A stretch of DNA of 64,000 nucleotides from Brasilonema sennae CENA114 (GCF_006968745.1 NZ_CP030118.1:1500654-1564653), one strand, 5' to 3'. Shown: positions 28,410 to 38,230, numbered from the stretch's first letter. Notes: generated from the letters alone by a model not told the origin. Translations and numbers: made by a program.

Positions 28410-28961
28410 TTTCGGCTTTTGTGTGTGCCTAAAATTGTGCTCACGCAGCATGAATGAAGCTTGAGAGCCAATAAATGTAGTTCCCAGTTCCATGAACTGA
28501 GCTTGAAGCTCTCTAGATTTCGCCCGAATTTCACTCGATTGCTTTCTCACCATTTGAGATTTCACCCGAATTTCACTCGCTTGCTTTCTCACTGCCGTAA
28601 TATGAGTTTGATACGCCAAATACTTGGTTTCCATACAATTGCCTGGAGCGCTGAGCAAAAGTTTTGGAGAATTTGATTTTTCTTTGTGCTCTAACTCTTG
28701 CGGTTCGACAGTCGAATTATAAATAGTGTTAAGGACTGTTGCTAAAGTTTCACCAATTATCGGCTTTTTACTGACCAAAATTTCTTTAACTAATTCTTTC
28801 GCTTCATCAAGTGTTAGGCACGGTGAATTAAGTGCAGTGAACAAATCCTCGTTTGTCTGATGCAACTCTTGCAGTATCTCTTGCAGTTCTAATTCTTTGT
28901 GGTACAGCAGTTGCTTGAAACTTTCTACTTGCTCGCACAATAGCTCTATTGTCTCTTCCAT
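28389..28961 (-). CDS. Hypothetical coiled-coil protein, probably 5'-truncated
   Basis: 190 aa from the only usable ATG (MEETIELLCEQVESFKQLL). The family is not recognised. The protein is highly charged and helical: a coiled coil over ~1-45 (HKELELQEILQELHQTNEDL), a middle with DEAKELVKEILVSKKP, and two imperfect copies of a helical repeat (VRKQASEIRVKSQM and VRKQSSEIRAKSRE, ~118-150). The same frame stays open for ~85 codons upstream, to 29217, with similar composition but no ATG, GTG or TTG; the original N-terminus seems to be lost. It converges on the cheB-like gene and shares the duplicated tail. It may be a decaying gene. Confidence 0.6.
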   Translation of the reverse strand: MEETIELLCEQVESFKQLLYHKELELQEILQELHQTNEDLFTALNSPCLTLDEAKELVKEILVSKKPIIGETLATVLNTIYNSTVEPQELEHKEKSNSPKLLLSAPGNCMETKYLAYQTHITAVRKQASEIRVKSQMVRKQSSEIRAKSRELQAQFMELGTTFIGSQASFMLREHNFRHTQKPKAMDLAD

Positions 28962-29217
28962 TTCTGCTCTTTCAGTATAGTTAAGCTCAAGGGATCTTAT
29001 TGTCAGACTATCTTTGTGTTTAGTATTTTCGCTTTGAGCACCTGTCTGAGCAGATTGATTAATTCGGGTGACAATTTTTTCTATAAGTTCTATAGTATCG
29101 GATAATACGCTCAGTTCCAGAATGTTGTCATCTTCGGTATTATTTACCCCTGACTGTAAATCTTCTAGGAATCTTGACTTGGAATCGTCGTTTAAAGAGT
29201 CGATGCACTGTGGTAGC
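28962..29217 (-). pseudogene. Start-less upstream extension of the coiled-coil gene
   Basis: An open frame continuous with the downstream gene reads SLNDDSKSRFLEDLQSG, then ILELSVLSDTIELIEKIV and ends in LELNYTERAE before the ATG at 28961. It is acidic and helical like the gene itself. No standard start codon occurs between the in-frame TAG near 29218 and that ATG, which suggests a lost 5' end. Confidence 0.5.
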
Positions 29218-29339
29218 TAGCTTATCTACTTATTTTAGCCAAAGACATAAGCTCCGCATAGCGTTTATGGCTTGTATATAAATACACGCCTGTGGTAGGG
29301 GCTACGGTGTACACACAAGTTATCGAATGACTCAAAATT

Positions 29340-29560
29340 CGCTCTCTACGAGACGCACTCGCGTTCGGAACCCTCCGGGTTCGCCAGTCGCCTGCTGAGG
29401 GAAAACGCCAGGTGCACCGTCCTTGGGAACCCCCCTTCGGGTTCACCAGTCGCCTCTGTCGGGAAACCCTCCTGCAGCGCTGGATTCACCGCAACGCATT
29501 GGCTCTCCTTATTAAGGAGAGGGAAAGATTTTAGCGCCGATTCAAGCGAGGGTGAGGTTT
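29340..29560. repeat. Dispersed palindromic repeats upstream-side of UPF0182 end
   Basis: Contains the CCTCCGGGTTCGCCAGTCGCC and CCTCCTGCAGCGCTGGATTC modules (shared with 1036-1098) followed by the CTCTCCTTATTAAGGAGAG palindrome (shared with 12374-12557). A 74-codon minus frame across it (29222-29446) is not a gene. Confidence 0.75.
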
Positions 29561-29582
29561 TCTCTCGTTAGGAGCAGGTTGC

Positions 29583-32573
29583 TTACTGAACGGGACGCAC
29601 AATTGGGGGAGTTGTTGGTTGATTTTTTTTAAATATTGCAGCAAGTGCTTGTTCCAAAGTTTCTGCCATGACAATCCGGTTATTGTAAGCAACAACCACC
29701 CTTACAAGTGTTGGCAAGCTATTTTGTTCAGCTTCTAAATAGAGAGGTTCAACATACAAAAGAGAACGTTCTATCGGAATCACCAACAAATTTCCTTGAA
29801 TTGCTTTAGATCCTTGGCGATTCCACAGAGAAATTTGCTGAGAAATCACTGGATCTTGATTAATCAAAGCTTCAATTTGCTCTGTTCCGTAAACTAACTG
29901 CTGCTTAGGAAACTCGTAAAGCAGCAACTTACCGTATTCTTGCCCATCGGAACGTGCTGCTAACCAACCAATTAAATTTGCACGTTGTACAGGCTTGAAA
30001 GGTAGTAGTAGAATGAATTCTTCCGATTGTCCTTGAGGTAGTTTCGTAATCAGGTAGTAAGGCTGTACCTGCTGCTGTTTGCTACCGTAAATCTCATTAG
30101 GGATTTGCCACAAGTCTTCTTGATTGTAGAAAACCTGTGGATCGCTCATGTGATATGTTAGCAATCGCTCAGATTGAATACTAAAAAAGTCTTGTGGATA
30201 CCGAATATGGTTGCGAAGAGCAACTGGCATTTTGTCCAAGGGTTTTAGTAATTTGGGGAAAATAGCCCCTAAAGTCTGAATAATTGGATCTCTTGGATCG
30301 GCGACATAGAAATTGACACTGCCATTGTAGGCATCAATGACAACTTTTACAGAATTACGAATATAGTTAAATTTATTTTTGCCTGGATCAGAATATGGAT
30401 AGCGATCGCTCGTGGTATAAGCATCAATCATCCAATAAAGATAAGTCTTGTCACCTTTGATATCTGTTCCTTCACCATCTGCAGCAACTAAATAAGGATC
30501 ACTGTCGTAGCGTAAAAAAGGAGCGATCGCCTGCACTCGTTCTTTGATATTGCGACGAAACAGCAGCTTTGTTTGCGGTGTAAAATTGCCCGTCAACAGC
30601 ATCTGCCAATCTTTAAGATATTGCGCAAACACCAAGCGCCGCCATATTGCACCAATTGAAATTCCTCCACGTCCATCGTAAACGTTATAAACGTTATCTT
30701 TCTCGCTGGGAAAGTCTAATTCCTGAGTTTTTGTCCCCGTCATCACATAATTATTGGTGATTTCGCCATAGTAAATGCGGGGTTGATTAATAGGAATACT
30801 TGAGCGAACTGATTCATTTGATATCAGCAAGGAACTCTCGTTACCTGTATTAAGTCCAATATCTTTGACGTAGTAGTCAGGTAATCCGCCAGGCGCCACA
30901 AGATTTACGGGGCTGAGTGTAAAACCGTAGCCGTGAGTGTAGATCAGATGTTTGTTTACCCAAGTTTGTGCTAAATCTGGTACATCACCGTAGTCTAGTT
31001 CTCGCGCTGCGATGATTGTCTGTTGCTTTTGATTTGTTTGATCTGGTTTGAAGGTGTAGCGATCAATGTCAGCGCCAGTAAACTTGTAGTAAGGTCGAAT
31101 TTGTTGCAACTGACGGTTAGTTTCTAGAAGAGGGCGTGTATCCCACAACCGAATGTTCCGAATCGTCAAGTCATTTTCTTGCAAACTAGTTGCAGTTAGT
31201 TGACCTCGCGGATCAAAAATTTTTGCTTCTATAGCATCTAAATTAAAAGCTTCTCTGGTGAGGGTGATAGTACGCTCAATGTAGGGGCGTTCACGACTCA
31301 ATTCATTTGGTTGGACAACAAAGCGTTGTACTGCTGAGGGTAAAATTTCTCCAGAAATTGCCGCGACAAATATATATAATCCTAGTGCGTAAATGAGTTG
31401 AGGTGGATAGAGAATGAGTTTAAAACTTGTTTTCTTTGTTCTAGATAAAAGAATTATTCGCAAGAGGAGATATATGGCGATCGCCACTGCCAAAATACTC
31501 AACCCACTATAAATTGGCAACAACACCTTAACATCGGTGTAACTAGCACCATAGATCACCCCACGAGGGGAATACAAAAGTTTATAGTGTGCAAGCCAAT
31601 AATGCAGGGCAACTGTTAACATGAATACGCTAGTTAAAGCGTTTAAGTGAAGTCGCTGCAATCTAGAAAACCCTGTAAATCTTCCTTCACTAAGACTATT
31701 TGCCGAACACAAGTAAATGAGCGTTACTGCGCAGACAGTAAAGAGAAATAGTCCCAATAACCAAAATGCCAACGATTCCCAAATTGGCAAAATAAATACA
31801 TAAAAGCTAATATCTTTGTGAAATAGCGGCTCTGTGCGGTTAAAACTAGTGCTATGAAAATACTCTAGAACGGTTACCCAATGTGTTGATAACACAAAAC
31901 TCAGCAGCAAACAGATCAGGAGTGCGATCGCCCTCAAGCAAAACTCATAATTAATCACAATCGCAATTGTCAATACCAACAGCAAAATTGACTGCACGAT
32001 TGGGATGTTAATTTGCTGTATTTGCATTCGCTGCAACACCTGCTGTAACGAAGGTGTCAATGGCAACTTAGTGGTGGGTAATTGAACATTTGGAAACCAC
32101 ACATTTAACGCTTGCTGAGCATAGTAAATAAATACTAACCCCGCGCTAGTACTCAATGTGATCACCACTGGCAAGAGCAAGCGCAATCCGAGTTGTGACT
32201 TTTCAGTGGCGAGGTGCGAAGTCGGAATTTTTAGATTTGGAATTTGGAATTTTGTTAGCGCAGCGGGACGCAGTCCATTTTGAATTGTTTCGTCCCTTTG
32301 TCTGCTTGGGGAATACTTCAACCTTGAGGTGACAAGAAAATTGCTGAATAAAAAACCTACTGAGGTGAAAAAGACAACTGCCCACACTATTAGTTGCGTT
32401 AACAAGCGCAACAAAAATTCTCGTAAATATCCAACTTCACTAAACCAGAAAATTTCTGCTCCTAGGTGGCAAGTTAAATTAAAAAACAGCCATAGCCCCA
32501 ACAGCACGATAATTAGTCGATACCCTTGTTTGAATAAGACACCAACCATTGATTTATGACGAACGTCTAACAA
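29583..32573 (-). CDS. UPF0182 family large membrane protein
   Basis: 996 aa, function unknown (COG1615). The N-terminal ~390 residues hold about seven membrane segments, and the large remainder is predicted to be outside the cytoplasm. Family landmarks are [20 protein letters not shown] (bases ~31763-31822), the [19 protein letters not shown] stretch after the last segment, [20 protein letters not shown] (bases ~30900-30960) and [20 protein letters not shown] segment at ~95-120 ([19 protein letters not shown]) is coded by intergenic-type repeat sequence and looks like an in-frame insertion. The ATG at 32573 ([14 protein letters not shown]) and the internal ATG nine codons on are both possible. 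Confidence 0.93.
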   Translation of the reverse strand: MLDVRHKSMVGVLFKQGYRLIIVLLGLWLFFNLTCHLGAEIFWFSEVGYLREFLLRLLTQLIVWAVVFFTSVGFLFSNFLVTSRLKYSPSRQRDETIQNGLRPAALTKFQIPNLKIPTSHLATEKSQLGLRLLLPVVITLSTSAGLVFIYYAQQALNVWFPNVQLPTTKLPLTPSLQQVLQRMQIQQINIPIVQSILLLVLTIAIVINYEFCLRAIALLICLLLSFVLSTHWVTVLEYFHSTSFNRTEPLFHKDISFYVFILPIWESLAFWLLGLFLFTVCAVTLIYLCSANSLSEGRFTGFSRLQRLHLNALTSVFMLTVALHYWLAHYKLLYSPRGVIYGASYTDVKVLLPIYSGLSILAVAIAIYLLLRIILLSRTKKTSFKLILYPPQLIYALGLYIFVAAISGEILPSAVQRFVVQPNELSRERPYIERTITLTREAFNLDAIEAKIFDPRGQLTATSLQENDLTIRNIRLWDTRPLLETNRQLQQIRPYYKFTGADIDRYTFKPDQTNQKQQTIIAARELDYGDVPDLAQTWVNKHLIYTHGYGFTLSPVNLVAPGGLPDYYVKDIGLNTGNESSLLISNESVRSSIPINQPRIYYGEITNNYVMTGTKTQELDFPSEKDNVYNVYDGRGGISIGAIWRRLVFAQYLKDWQMLLTGNFTPQTKLLFRRNIKERVQAIAPFLRYDSDPYLVAADGEGTDIKGDKTYLYWMIDAYTTSDRYPYSDPGKNKFNYIRNSVKVVIDAYNGSVNFYVADPRDPIIQTLGAIFPKLLKPLDKMPVALRNHIRYPQDFFSIQSERLLTYHMSDPQVFYNQEDLWQIPNEIYGSKQQQVQPYYLITKLPQGQSEEFILLLPFKPVQRANLIGWLAARSDGQEYGKLLLYEFPKQQLVYGTEQIEALINQDPVISQQISLWNRQGSKAIQGNLLVIPIERSLLYVEPLYLEAEQNSLPTLVRVVVAYNNRIVMAETLEQALAAIFKKNQPTTPPIVRPVQ

Positions 32574-32688
32574 GCGTTGATTTTGTGGAACTTAATAATT
32601 CCTATCATTTCACATCTTCAATTGACACAAAAGCAACAAGGTTGATAAAATTCTGAAAAATTCAACCTGAAAATTAAAAAACAATTTT

Positions 32689-33366
32689 TTGATGATAAAG
32701 CAAAACTGTGGTGCTTGGTTAAGTGGACTGACATTTATCGGTCTTTCCCCCTTAGTTATTGTGGCTGGACAGATTCGCGCATCGGCTGCTTGTCCGGTTC
32801 CAGACTCCATTTCAGATCAAGCTACCGTTATTGCGTCGTTCTTGAACTCTGAATGTACAAAACAAACGCTTACCCAAGAAACAACTTATTATCGCTATTA
32901 CAATAATGATAACACCTATAAATTTGGTAGATATTTAACAAGTAATTTTTATGACAGTAGTAATGGTAAAACGACATTAGATGTCATTCAAGAGTTGGCT
33001 TTAGCTCAATACTTCGGACCTCCTCCTAATTTAGCGCAATTGAGAGAAACAGTAACTCTACCAGCTGGTTTAGATGTCTACATTGGTATTGCAGGTCCTC
33101 AACCTCCTAATGTTTGCTACCCAGGTGGTGCCACACAAGCTTTTATAGAAAATACAAGAACTCCAGGTGTCTCATTTGTTTTTGATGGCAATGTACCTGA
33201 TGGAAGTTCCTTGTCTGCAAATTGCTATAGTGCTACTGGAGCCAAACCTATTCCCGAACCTTCTCCTCTGTTTGGCATAGGTGTACTCGCAACAATTGGT
33301 TTGGCTGCTGCTTTCAATCGCACTTTAATAGAGTCTAAAACGAAACAAATAGCAAATAGTTACTAA
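32689..33366 (+). CDS. PEP-CTERM sorting-signal exported protein
   Basis: 225 aa, secreted protein of unknown role. There is an N-terminal signal peptide (~8-33, LSGLTFIGLSPLVIVAGQI, cleavage near ASA-AC). The C-terminus has the PEP-CTERM tripartite signal: IPEPSPLFG, a hydrophobic helix (VLATIGLAAAF) and a basic end (NRTLIESKTK). This signal is processed by an exosortase and is common among cyanobacterial surface or extracellular-matrix proteins. Two cysteine pairs (CPVPD/SECTKQ and NVCYPGG/ANCYSA) could form disulfides. It is divergent from the UPF0182 gene, 115 bases apart. No exosortase gene is in the window. Confidence 0.85.
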   Translation: MMIKQNCGAWLSGLTFIGLSPLVIVAGQIRASAACPVPDSISDQATVIASFLNSECTKQTLTQETTYYRYYNNDNTYKFGRYLTSNFYDSSNGKTTLDVIQELALAQYFGPPPNLAQLRETVTLPAGLDVYIGIAGPQPPNVCYPGGATQAFIENTRTPGVSFVFDGNVPDGSSLSANCYSATGAKPIPEPSPLFGIGVLATIGLAAAFNRTLIESKTKQIANSY

Positions 33367-33480
33367 ATGTGAGAGCGAGAACAAAGCTACGATCTGAAAT
33401 ACTTAGCACCTGTATGGGTTTGTGACTTCAACTCATCGGAATGTTGCTTTATTGGCTGCTGCTTGGCACAAGATGGACAC

Positions 33481-33515
33481 AAAAAAACCCCCACAACTAT
33501 ATCTGATTGTAGGGG
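33481..33515 (-). terminator. Leftward intrinsic terminator
   Basis: On the minus strand a CCCCTACAA/TTGTGGGGG stem is followed by seven T residues (plus-strand A-run 33481-33487). It is oriented for transcripts coming from the hemA side. Confidence 0.85.
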
Positions 33516-33542
33516 CTTACAACTACTATGAACAAGATGTGC

Positions 33543-33650
33543 GAGGAATTCCCACCCAAGGATAGTGGGTACATGCGTGCCATCTTTATTTATTTAGGGA
33601 TGGGTGAACTGGTGTTATGCACTCTTTAACCCAGTTCGGTGGAATTCCTC
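33543..33650. repeat. Branched inverted-repeat element, possible IS200/IS605 end relic
   Basis: Outer arms GAGGAATTCC (33543-33552) and GGAATTCCTC (33641-33650) enclose at least two hairpins: CCATC/GATGG (33580-33584/33599-33603) and GAACTGG/CCAGTTC (33606-33612/33631-33637). On the minus strand it shares GGAATTCC-nn-CGAACT, next to a hairpin, with 45074-45115. This resembles ends of IS200/IS605-type elements, but no transposase is left. Confidence 0.4.
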
Positions 33651-33882
33651 ACCCGCTTATGCGGTGCGATAGTTCACGGATGAAATCATCTATACCATAA
33701 GTCCTGATCGCCAAATTTACTAAGTAACCGCCATCTTCCCCGAAGGAGTGCCAACTGAAGGTAGGCGTTGTTTGAAAAATGCGATATCGCGTTTCATATC
33801 TTTGAGGCCGAAACGGGTAAGCTATTGAGTGCAGAAGTTGGCTGCAAAATAGAAAATTATCACCTCTACCAGGTACTGCTAG

Positions 33883-35169
33883 CTATACGACTTGCTCGCC
33901 CGCCTCTAAGTTAAATAACATTTGTAAAGTTTGCATACACCTGCGTCTTGCTTCAACATCTTGCTGAGCTCGCAGCTGCACCATTGGGTCGTGTAAAATT
34001 TTGTTAACAATGCCTCGTGTCAAGGCTTCGATGACTTCTTGATGTTTTTCGCCGAATTCTGAACCTAATCTCGACAATGCTTTTTCTAGTTCTTGTTCGC
34101 GGATAGTTTCAACTTTATTTCGCAAACAACTAATTGTGGTGACTGTTTCGAGCGATCGCCACCAAACATCAAAAGCTTCCGTCTCCTGTTCTAAGAGTCC
34201 TTCTGCTTCCTGCGCCATTTTGCGGCGACTTTCTTGGTTTTGTGCAACGACTGCCTTTAAATCATCCACATTAAACGCCTGTACGTTTGCCAATCCGTTA
34301 ACATCAGCATGAACGTTACGTGGTACGGAAATATCAATCAACATCAAAGGTTGCCTGGGTTCCAAAACCATCTCTAATTTAGTGCGGTCAATAATCGGCT
34401 CTAGAGAAGATGTGCTTGTAAACACTAAATCACTTTCGGTAATCACGCTCATCATTTCCGAAAGCAAGCAAGTTTTGATTGGTTGTCCGGGGAAGTGCTT
34501 TGCCAATTCCTGCGCTCGTCCTAGAGAGCGATTTAAGATGCAAATTTGATCAGCGCCTTTGGATAGTAGGTGTTGTACTAGCAACCGTGACATTTTGCCA
34601 GCACCTAAAATTGCCACCCGAGATGCCGTTAAATTTACCAATTTCATCTGCGCTAACTCCACAGCCGCCGAACTGATGGAGACAGCGCCAGTGCCAATGC
34701 TGGTTTCGGTGCGAACCCGTTTGCCTGCTGTAATGGCTTGTTTAAATAAGCGATTTAAAACTGTTTTTATACCGTTGAACTGCTGCCCTAGTTTGTGAGT
34801 GTGTTTCACTTGAGCCAGAATTTGACCTTCTCCCAAAACCAGGCTATCTAAACCAGAAGCAACACGCATCAAATGCATCACTGCATCTTGATGGAGTAAA
34901 ACAAACAAATCTTGCCGTAAAGATATGACTGGTAGTTTACTGTGTTCAGAAAGAAACTGAGTCACTTCCCGAATTCCCTGTTCGGTTTCTTGAGCAACAA
35001 CGTAAATTTCCAAGCGGTTACAAGTGCTTAGTATTGCGACTTCTTCAATATGAGGATAGCTGAGCAAGTGCGCGATCGCACCTTCAATTTGTGGTTCTGG
35101 AACACTCAACTTTTCCCGAACTTCTACCGGGGCTGTTTTATGGCTTAACCCCACCACTGCTATATTCAT
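33883..35169 (-). CDS. hemA: Glutamyl-tRNA reductase
   Basis: 428 aa, full length. It reduces glutamyl-tRNA(Glu) to glutamate-1-semialdehyde, the first committed and rate-controlling step of chlorophyll, haem and bilin synthesis. The N-terminal catalytic domain shows [17 protein letters not shown] and the active-site Cys in [13 protein letters not shown] (~50). The NADPH-binding domain follows ([16 protein letters not shown], ~185) with [12 protein letters not shown] before it. The C-terminal dimerisation helix contains [17 protein letters not shown] (~390). The start [14 protein letters not shown] is canonical. glpX lies upstream on the same strand, with a hairpin between them, so expression is probably independent. 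Confidence 0.97.
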   Translation of the reverse strand: MNIAVVGLSHKTAPVEVREKLSVPEPQIEGAIAHLLSYPHIEEVAILSTCNRLEIYVVAQETEQGIREVTQFLSEHSKLPVISLRQDLFVLLHQDAVMHLMRVASGLDSLVLGEGQILAQVKHTHKLGQQFNGIKTVLNRLFKQAITAGKRVRTETSIGTGAVSISSAAVELAQMKLVNLTASRVAILGAGKMSRLLVQHLLSKGADQICILNRSLGRAQELAKHFPGQPIKTCLLSEMMSVITESDLVFTSTSSLEPIIDRTKLEMVLEPRQPLMLIDISVPRNVHADVNGLANVQAFNVDDLKAVVAQNQESRRKMAQEAEGLLEQETEAFDVWWRSLETVTTISCLRNKVETIREQELEKALSRLGSEFGEKHQEVIEALTRGIVNKILHDPMVQLRAQQDVEARRRCMQTLQMLFNLEAGEQVV

Positions 35170-35210
35170 TTGCTAAATCTTAGTTACTAATTGAGAATTG
35201 GGAATAGGGT

Positions 35211-35240
35211 AAAGGGAAAAGGGTAACCCCTTTTCCCTTT
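35211..35240. terminator. Hairpin between glpX and hemA
   Basis: Arms AAAGGGAAAAGGG (35211-35223) and CCCTTTTCCCTTT (35228-35240) pair perfectly with a 4-base loop. The T-run lies on the plus side; on the minus strand the stem directly follows the glpX stop and may end that transcript. Confidence 0.6.
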
Positions 35241-35248
35241 TTCAAAAA

Positions 35249-36289
35249 TTAGTGCAATTGCAATTCCTTAGGTTGTTTATCAAACATGTGGATAGTGTCC
35301 ACAAATCGGGCAGTACGCGATTGGTTAGAAATTACCAAGCTTTGAGTTCTTGCGCCTCCTGCGAAGAAGCGGACGCCTTGCATGAGGTTACCAGTGGTAA
35401 TCCCACAAGCAGCAAATAACACAGTTTCACCAGATGCGAGTTCATGAGCATCGTAAACCTTATCGGGGTCAGTGATATTCATAGACTTCAGCCGGTCAAG
35501 GTTAGCTTCCTTGCTTTCGCCAATCAAACCAGTCTTGACGATCGCTGGATCGTAAATGAGTTGACCTTGGAAGTGACCACCCAAAGCACGCATTGCAGCG
35601 GCGGAAATAACGCCTTCTGGGGCAGCACCAATTCCCATCAGGGCATGAATGTTGGTTCCAGCAAAACCACAGGATATGGCTGCGCCCACGTCACCATCAG
35701 AAATGAGTTGAACTCTTGCTCCTGCCTCTCGGATTTCTTTGATCAAGTCGTTGTGGCGTTCACGCTTCATCACCACGACAACAAGTTCGTCGATGCCTCT
35801 ATCTAGACACTCAGAAAGAATCTTCAGGTTTTCAGTGGCAGATTTGTTGATGTCCACCTTGCCCTTAGCCGCTGGGGGAGCTGCTATTTTCTTCATGTAG
35901 AAGTCAGGGGCGGCAAACAAACCACCTTTTTGGGAAATTGCCAAAACAGCCATTGAGCCTGGTTGACCATAAGCTACAAGGTTAGTACCTTCACACGGGT
36001 CAACAGCGATATCAATTTCAATCAGTTCATCAGGATTACAAAAATCTTTGGCATCTGGCTGGCTACAAATACCAACTTCTTCCCCGATATAAAGCATGGG
36101 CGCGTCATCGCGTTCGCCTTCCCCAATCACGATCCGACCACGCATATAAATTTTATTCATCCGTTCCCGCATGGCTTCTACAGCCACTTCGTCAGCGGTA
36201 TTTTTTTCGCCTTTTCCCATCCAGCGTGCGGATGCGATCGCGGCTTGCTCAACAACTTCAATAATTTCTAACCCAAGTGTATTTTCCAC
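35249..36289 (-). CDS. glpX: Fructose-1,6-/sedoheptulose-1,7-bisphosphatase, class II (GlpX type)
   Basis: 346 aa, full length. In cyanobacteria this bifunctional enzyme removes the C1 phosphate of both fructose- and sedoheptulose-bisphosphate in the Calvin cycle. The metal and substrate blocks are [20 protein letters not shown] (~55-75) and the Asp-rich [17 protein letters not shown] (~92), with [20 protein letters not shown] after it. [19 protein letters not shown] (~205) and the product-site GAPEGVIS-type segment follow. The start [20 protein letters not shown] is the normal cyanobacterial N-terminus. It works in the same cycle as the aldolase at 8.8 kb, though the two are not linked as an operon. 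Confidence 0.96.
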   Translation of the reverse strand: MENTLGLEIIEVVEQAAIASARWMGKGEKNTADEVAVEAMRERMNKIYMRGRIVIGEGERDDAPMLYIGEEVGICSQPDAKDFCNPDELIEIDIAVDPCEGTNLVAYGQPGSMAVLAISQKGGLFAAPDFYMKKIAAPPAAKGKVDINKSATENLKILSECLDRGIDELVVVVMKRERHNDLIKEIREAGARVQLISDGDVGAAISCGFAGTNIHALMGIGAAPEGVISAAAMRALGGHFQGQLIYDPAIVKTGLIGESKEANLDRLKSMNITDPDKVYDAHELASGETVLFAACGITTGNLMQGVRFFAGGARTQSLVISNQSRTARFVDTIHMFDKQPKELQLH

Positions 36290-37013
36290 AAACTCTGCCC
36301 TCTCGGTTGCTTGATTTTGCGTCGTTCTAGAAACCTGTTTCAGTTTTCAAGTCTACCAAAGGGCGGATACCTGTGGGGATACTTATGGAAAATAGTATCA
36401 CTATCCTCTATGTTAAGTTTTGCTTCTTCTTACTTGCCATAGCACTAAACGACACATTTTATTACCCAGATCATATACCAAAAACTTTACACAAAATTAT
36501 GTTTTTTTGATAATTTCACTTGACTTTTGCAATCAAGTTTATACCAAGTTGCACTCAAAGGTATCTCTAGACCAATACAGTTGGTGATCAGTCTTTTTCT
36601 CTCCCAAGCGCTCAAAAACTGCCTGCCTCAACGCATAAATGTTTTCAGTCAACCCTATTACACCAGAGGCTCGACTTCTCAACCCTCGTTACTAGGCTGA
36701 GCCTGGTAACGAGAATATAGAGGCTCTGCCTCTGGTTAAGAATGCTGGAATATTTCATCAGAACTTTCTAGGAACTTTACCTAAATTTAGCTGAGTTTCG
36801 TTGTATCTACATATCGGCAACTGATTTTATGACCTAGGAGTGAAAGTCTGGCAAGTGAACACCACTTTGCTGTTTGTAATAGTTTTACTTGACTTTTGGA
36901 ATGAACTTTGTTCCTAATTGCATTCCAACGTATCTTTAGACTATTGCTGTCAAACAAAACACTAAAAAAAATTTCTGAAAGAAAACCATTTTAAAGAACG
37001 GAGAAAAATTTTT
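36290..37013. other. Intergenic gap with diverged direct repeat
   Basis: 724 bases. Two ~60-base segments (from ~36522 and ~36890) share the ACTTGACTTTTG start and TATCT-TAGAC end with ~70% identity by eye. Between them, 36663-36736 forms nested stems (CCAGAGGC/GCCTCTGG and CTCGTTAC/GTAACGAG). No gene is evident. Confidence 0.6.
36663..36736. repeat. Nested inverted repeat
   Basis: CCAGAGGC at the left pairs with GCCTCTGG at the right; inside, CTCGTTAC pairs with GGTAACGAG and GGCT with AGCC. The GAGGCTCTGCCTCTGG phrase is a common dispersed cyanobacterial repeat. Confidence 0.75.
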
Positions 37014-37241
37014 ATGTCAATTGAAATATCAATCGCATTATTTTCTTATCTTTTGGGTGTTATTATTCAATGGGTTGGATTTAGACCAAAATTCAGAGAA
37101 TTAGACGAATACGCAAATTTTCCCATAATTTGGACAGCAAAAAAAGTCACAATGATTGCTTGCTTTCTGGAAGCTTTGACCTGGCCTTATAGTTTGATTT
37201 TAGAGAATGAACTTATCCTAGAAAAAAACGAAACCAAGTAA
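37014..37241 (+). CDS. Small hypothetical membrane protein
   Basis: 75 aa, not recognised. It has one clear N-terminal hydrophobic segment (~4-24, EISIALFSYLLGVIIQWVGF) and a second amphipathic stretch (~45-60, VTMIACFLEALTWPYSLIL), then a charged end (ENELILEKNETK). ACGGAG lies about ten bases before the ATG. The upstream gap contains a diverged direct repeat that may carry its promoter. It precedes grxC on the same strand by ~170 bases. It could be a real small gene or a chance frame; composition and ribosome binding site favour a gene. Confidence 0.5.
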   Translation: MSIEISIALFSYLLGVIIQWVGFRPKFRELDEYANFPIIWTAKKVTMIACFLEALTWPYSLILENELILEKNETK

Positions 37242-37410
37242 AAAAACTCTGTAAGGTTAGGCAACACAAAAAGCTCCTGGTTTCCTACACCTCCACCCCC
37301 TACCTTTGTAAGACACCCCTATCCCCCTGCACCCAAGCGCTCTGTTGTGCCTACCATGAATTAGGCTAAATAATAGATGGTAATGATTCACAAAAAACTT
37401 TAAAAACATT

Positions 37411-37725
37411 ATGCTGAACTCTCTTAACACTCTACTAGGTCGCCATCCTGAGCGCATAAAAGCCAATGTTGAAATCTACACCTGGCAAACTTGCCCATAT
37501 TGCATTCGCGCTAAGATGCTGTTGTGGTGGAAAGGAGTAAAATTCACGGAATACAAAATCGATGGTAACGAAGCAGCCAGAGTAAAGATGGCAGAACGTG
37601 CCAATGGACGCCGCAGCGTACCACAAATTTTTATTAACAATCAGCACATCGGTGGTTGTGATGACCTTTATCAGCTAGACACGCAAGCTCAATTAGACCC
37701 CCTTCTTAGTCAGTCGGCTGTTTAG
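37411..37725 (+). CDS. grxC: Glutaredoxin 3 (dithiol)
   Basis: 104 aa. Thiol-disulfide oxidoreductase using glutathione. The active site is TCPYCIRAK (~27-33, dithiol CPYC), the cis-Pro motif is RRSVPQIFINNQHIGG (~68-83) and the glutathione-binding GGCDDLYQL follows. About 17 residues precede the usual GrxC start (NVEIYTWQTCPYC). An alternative start nearer EIYTW is not obvious, so the first ATG is kept. It is followed 20 bases later by tadA on the same strand, so the two are probably cotranscribed. Confidence 0.93.
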   Translation: MLNSLNTLLGRHPERIKANVEIYTWQTCPYCIRAKMLLWWKGVKFTEYKIDGNEAARVKMAERANGRRSVPQIFINNQHIGGCDDLYQLDTQAQLDPLLSQSAV

Positions 37726-37744
37726 CTGGTTCCGCAATCAGAAT

Positions 37745-38230
37745 ATGTCTCTCGATTACTCACAATATCTTATACATCGGCAATGGATGAGTCGCGCCTT
37801 AGACTTAGCACAAATAGCGGGTGATGCAGATGAAGTTCCTGTAGGTGCTGTTGTTATTGATTCGTCTGGAAGTTTGATTGCAGAAGGAGAAAACAGAAAA
37901 GAACGTGACAATGATCCTACGGCTCACGCAGAAATTATTGCAATTAGAGCAGCAGCTCAAAACTTACGAACTTGGCGTCTTAACCAATGCACCCTTTACG
38001 TCACTCTAGAACCGTGTCCGATGTGTGCAGGTGCGATCGTACACGCACGTCTAAAACTTTTAGTCTATGGAGTGGATGACCCCAAAAGTGGTGCGATTCG
38101 TACCGTTGCCAATATCCCCGATAGCCCTGCTTCTAATCACCGCCTGCGTGTGTTTGGGGGTATTTTAGAATACTCCTGTCGTCAGCAGTTGCAAGCTTGG
38201 TTTGCTAGACGGCGACATATTTCTAACTAA
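37745..38230 (+). CDS. tadA: tRNA-specific adenosine-34 deaminase
   Basis: 161 aa. It converts A34 to inosine in the wobble position of tRNA-Arg(ACG). The zinc deaminase motifs are complete: DPTAHAEIIAIRAAA (His and catalytic Glu, ~58-62) and TLEPCPMCAGAIVHAR (PCxxC, ~90-95). The substrate-loop DDPKSGAIRTVANI corresponds to the TadA-specific region, which separates it from guanine and cytosine deaminases. The C-terminus (FGGILEYSCRQQLQAWFARR) is typical. It is closely spaced after grxC. Confidence 0.94.
   Translation: MSLDYSQYLIHRQWMSRALDLAQIAGDADEVPVGAVVIDSSGSLIAEGENRKERDNDPTAHAEIIAIRAAAQNLRTWRLNQCTLYVTLEPCPMCAGAIVHARLKLLVYGVDDPKSGAIRTVANIPDSPASNHRLRVFGGILEYSCRQQLQAWFARRRHISN

Larger units (their letters stand above)
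27864..28530. repeat. Tandem duplication of two convergent gene tails
   Basis: Unit 1 (~27864-28188) and unit 2 (~28189-28530) each contain, in order, the end of the cheB-like gene, an 18-bp-stem hairpin, and the end of the leftward coiled-coil gene. Matching points are offset by 325 bases at the cheB tail, 351 at the hairpin (a 26-base insertion in unit 2) and 348 in the coiled-coil tail. The copies differ at roughly one base in ten by eye. Confidence 0.9.
33367..33882. other. Intergenic gap with structured element downstream of hemA
   Basis: 516 bases between convergent genes. It holds a leftward intrinsic terminator (33481-33515) and a multi-stem inverted-repeat element (33543-33650). Either hemA has a ~370-base 3' leader-like tail or a separate leftward small RNA ends here. 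No protein frame is visible. Confidence 0.55.
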
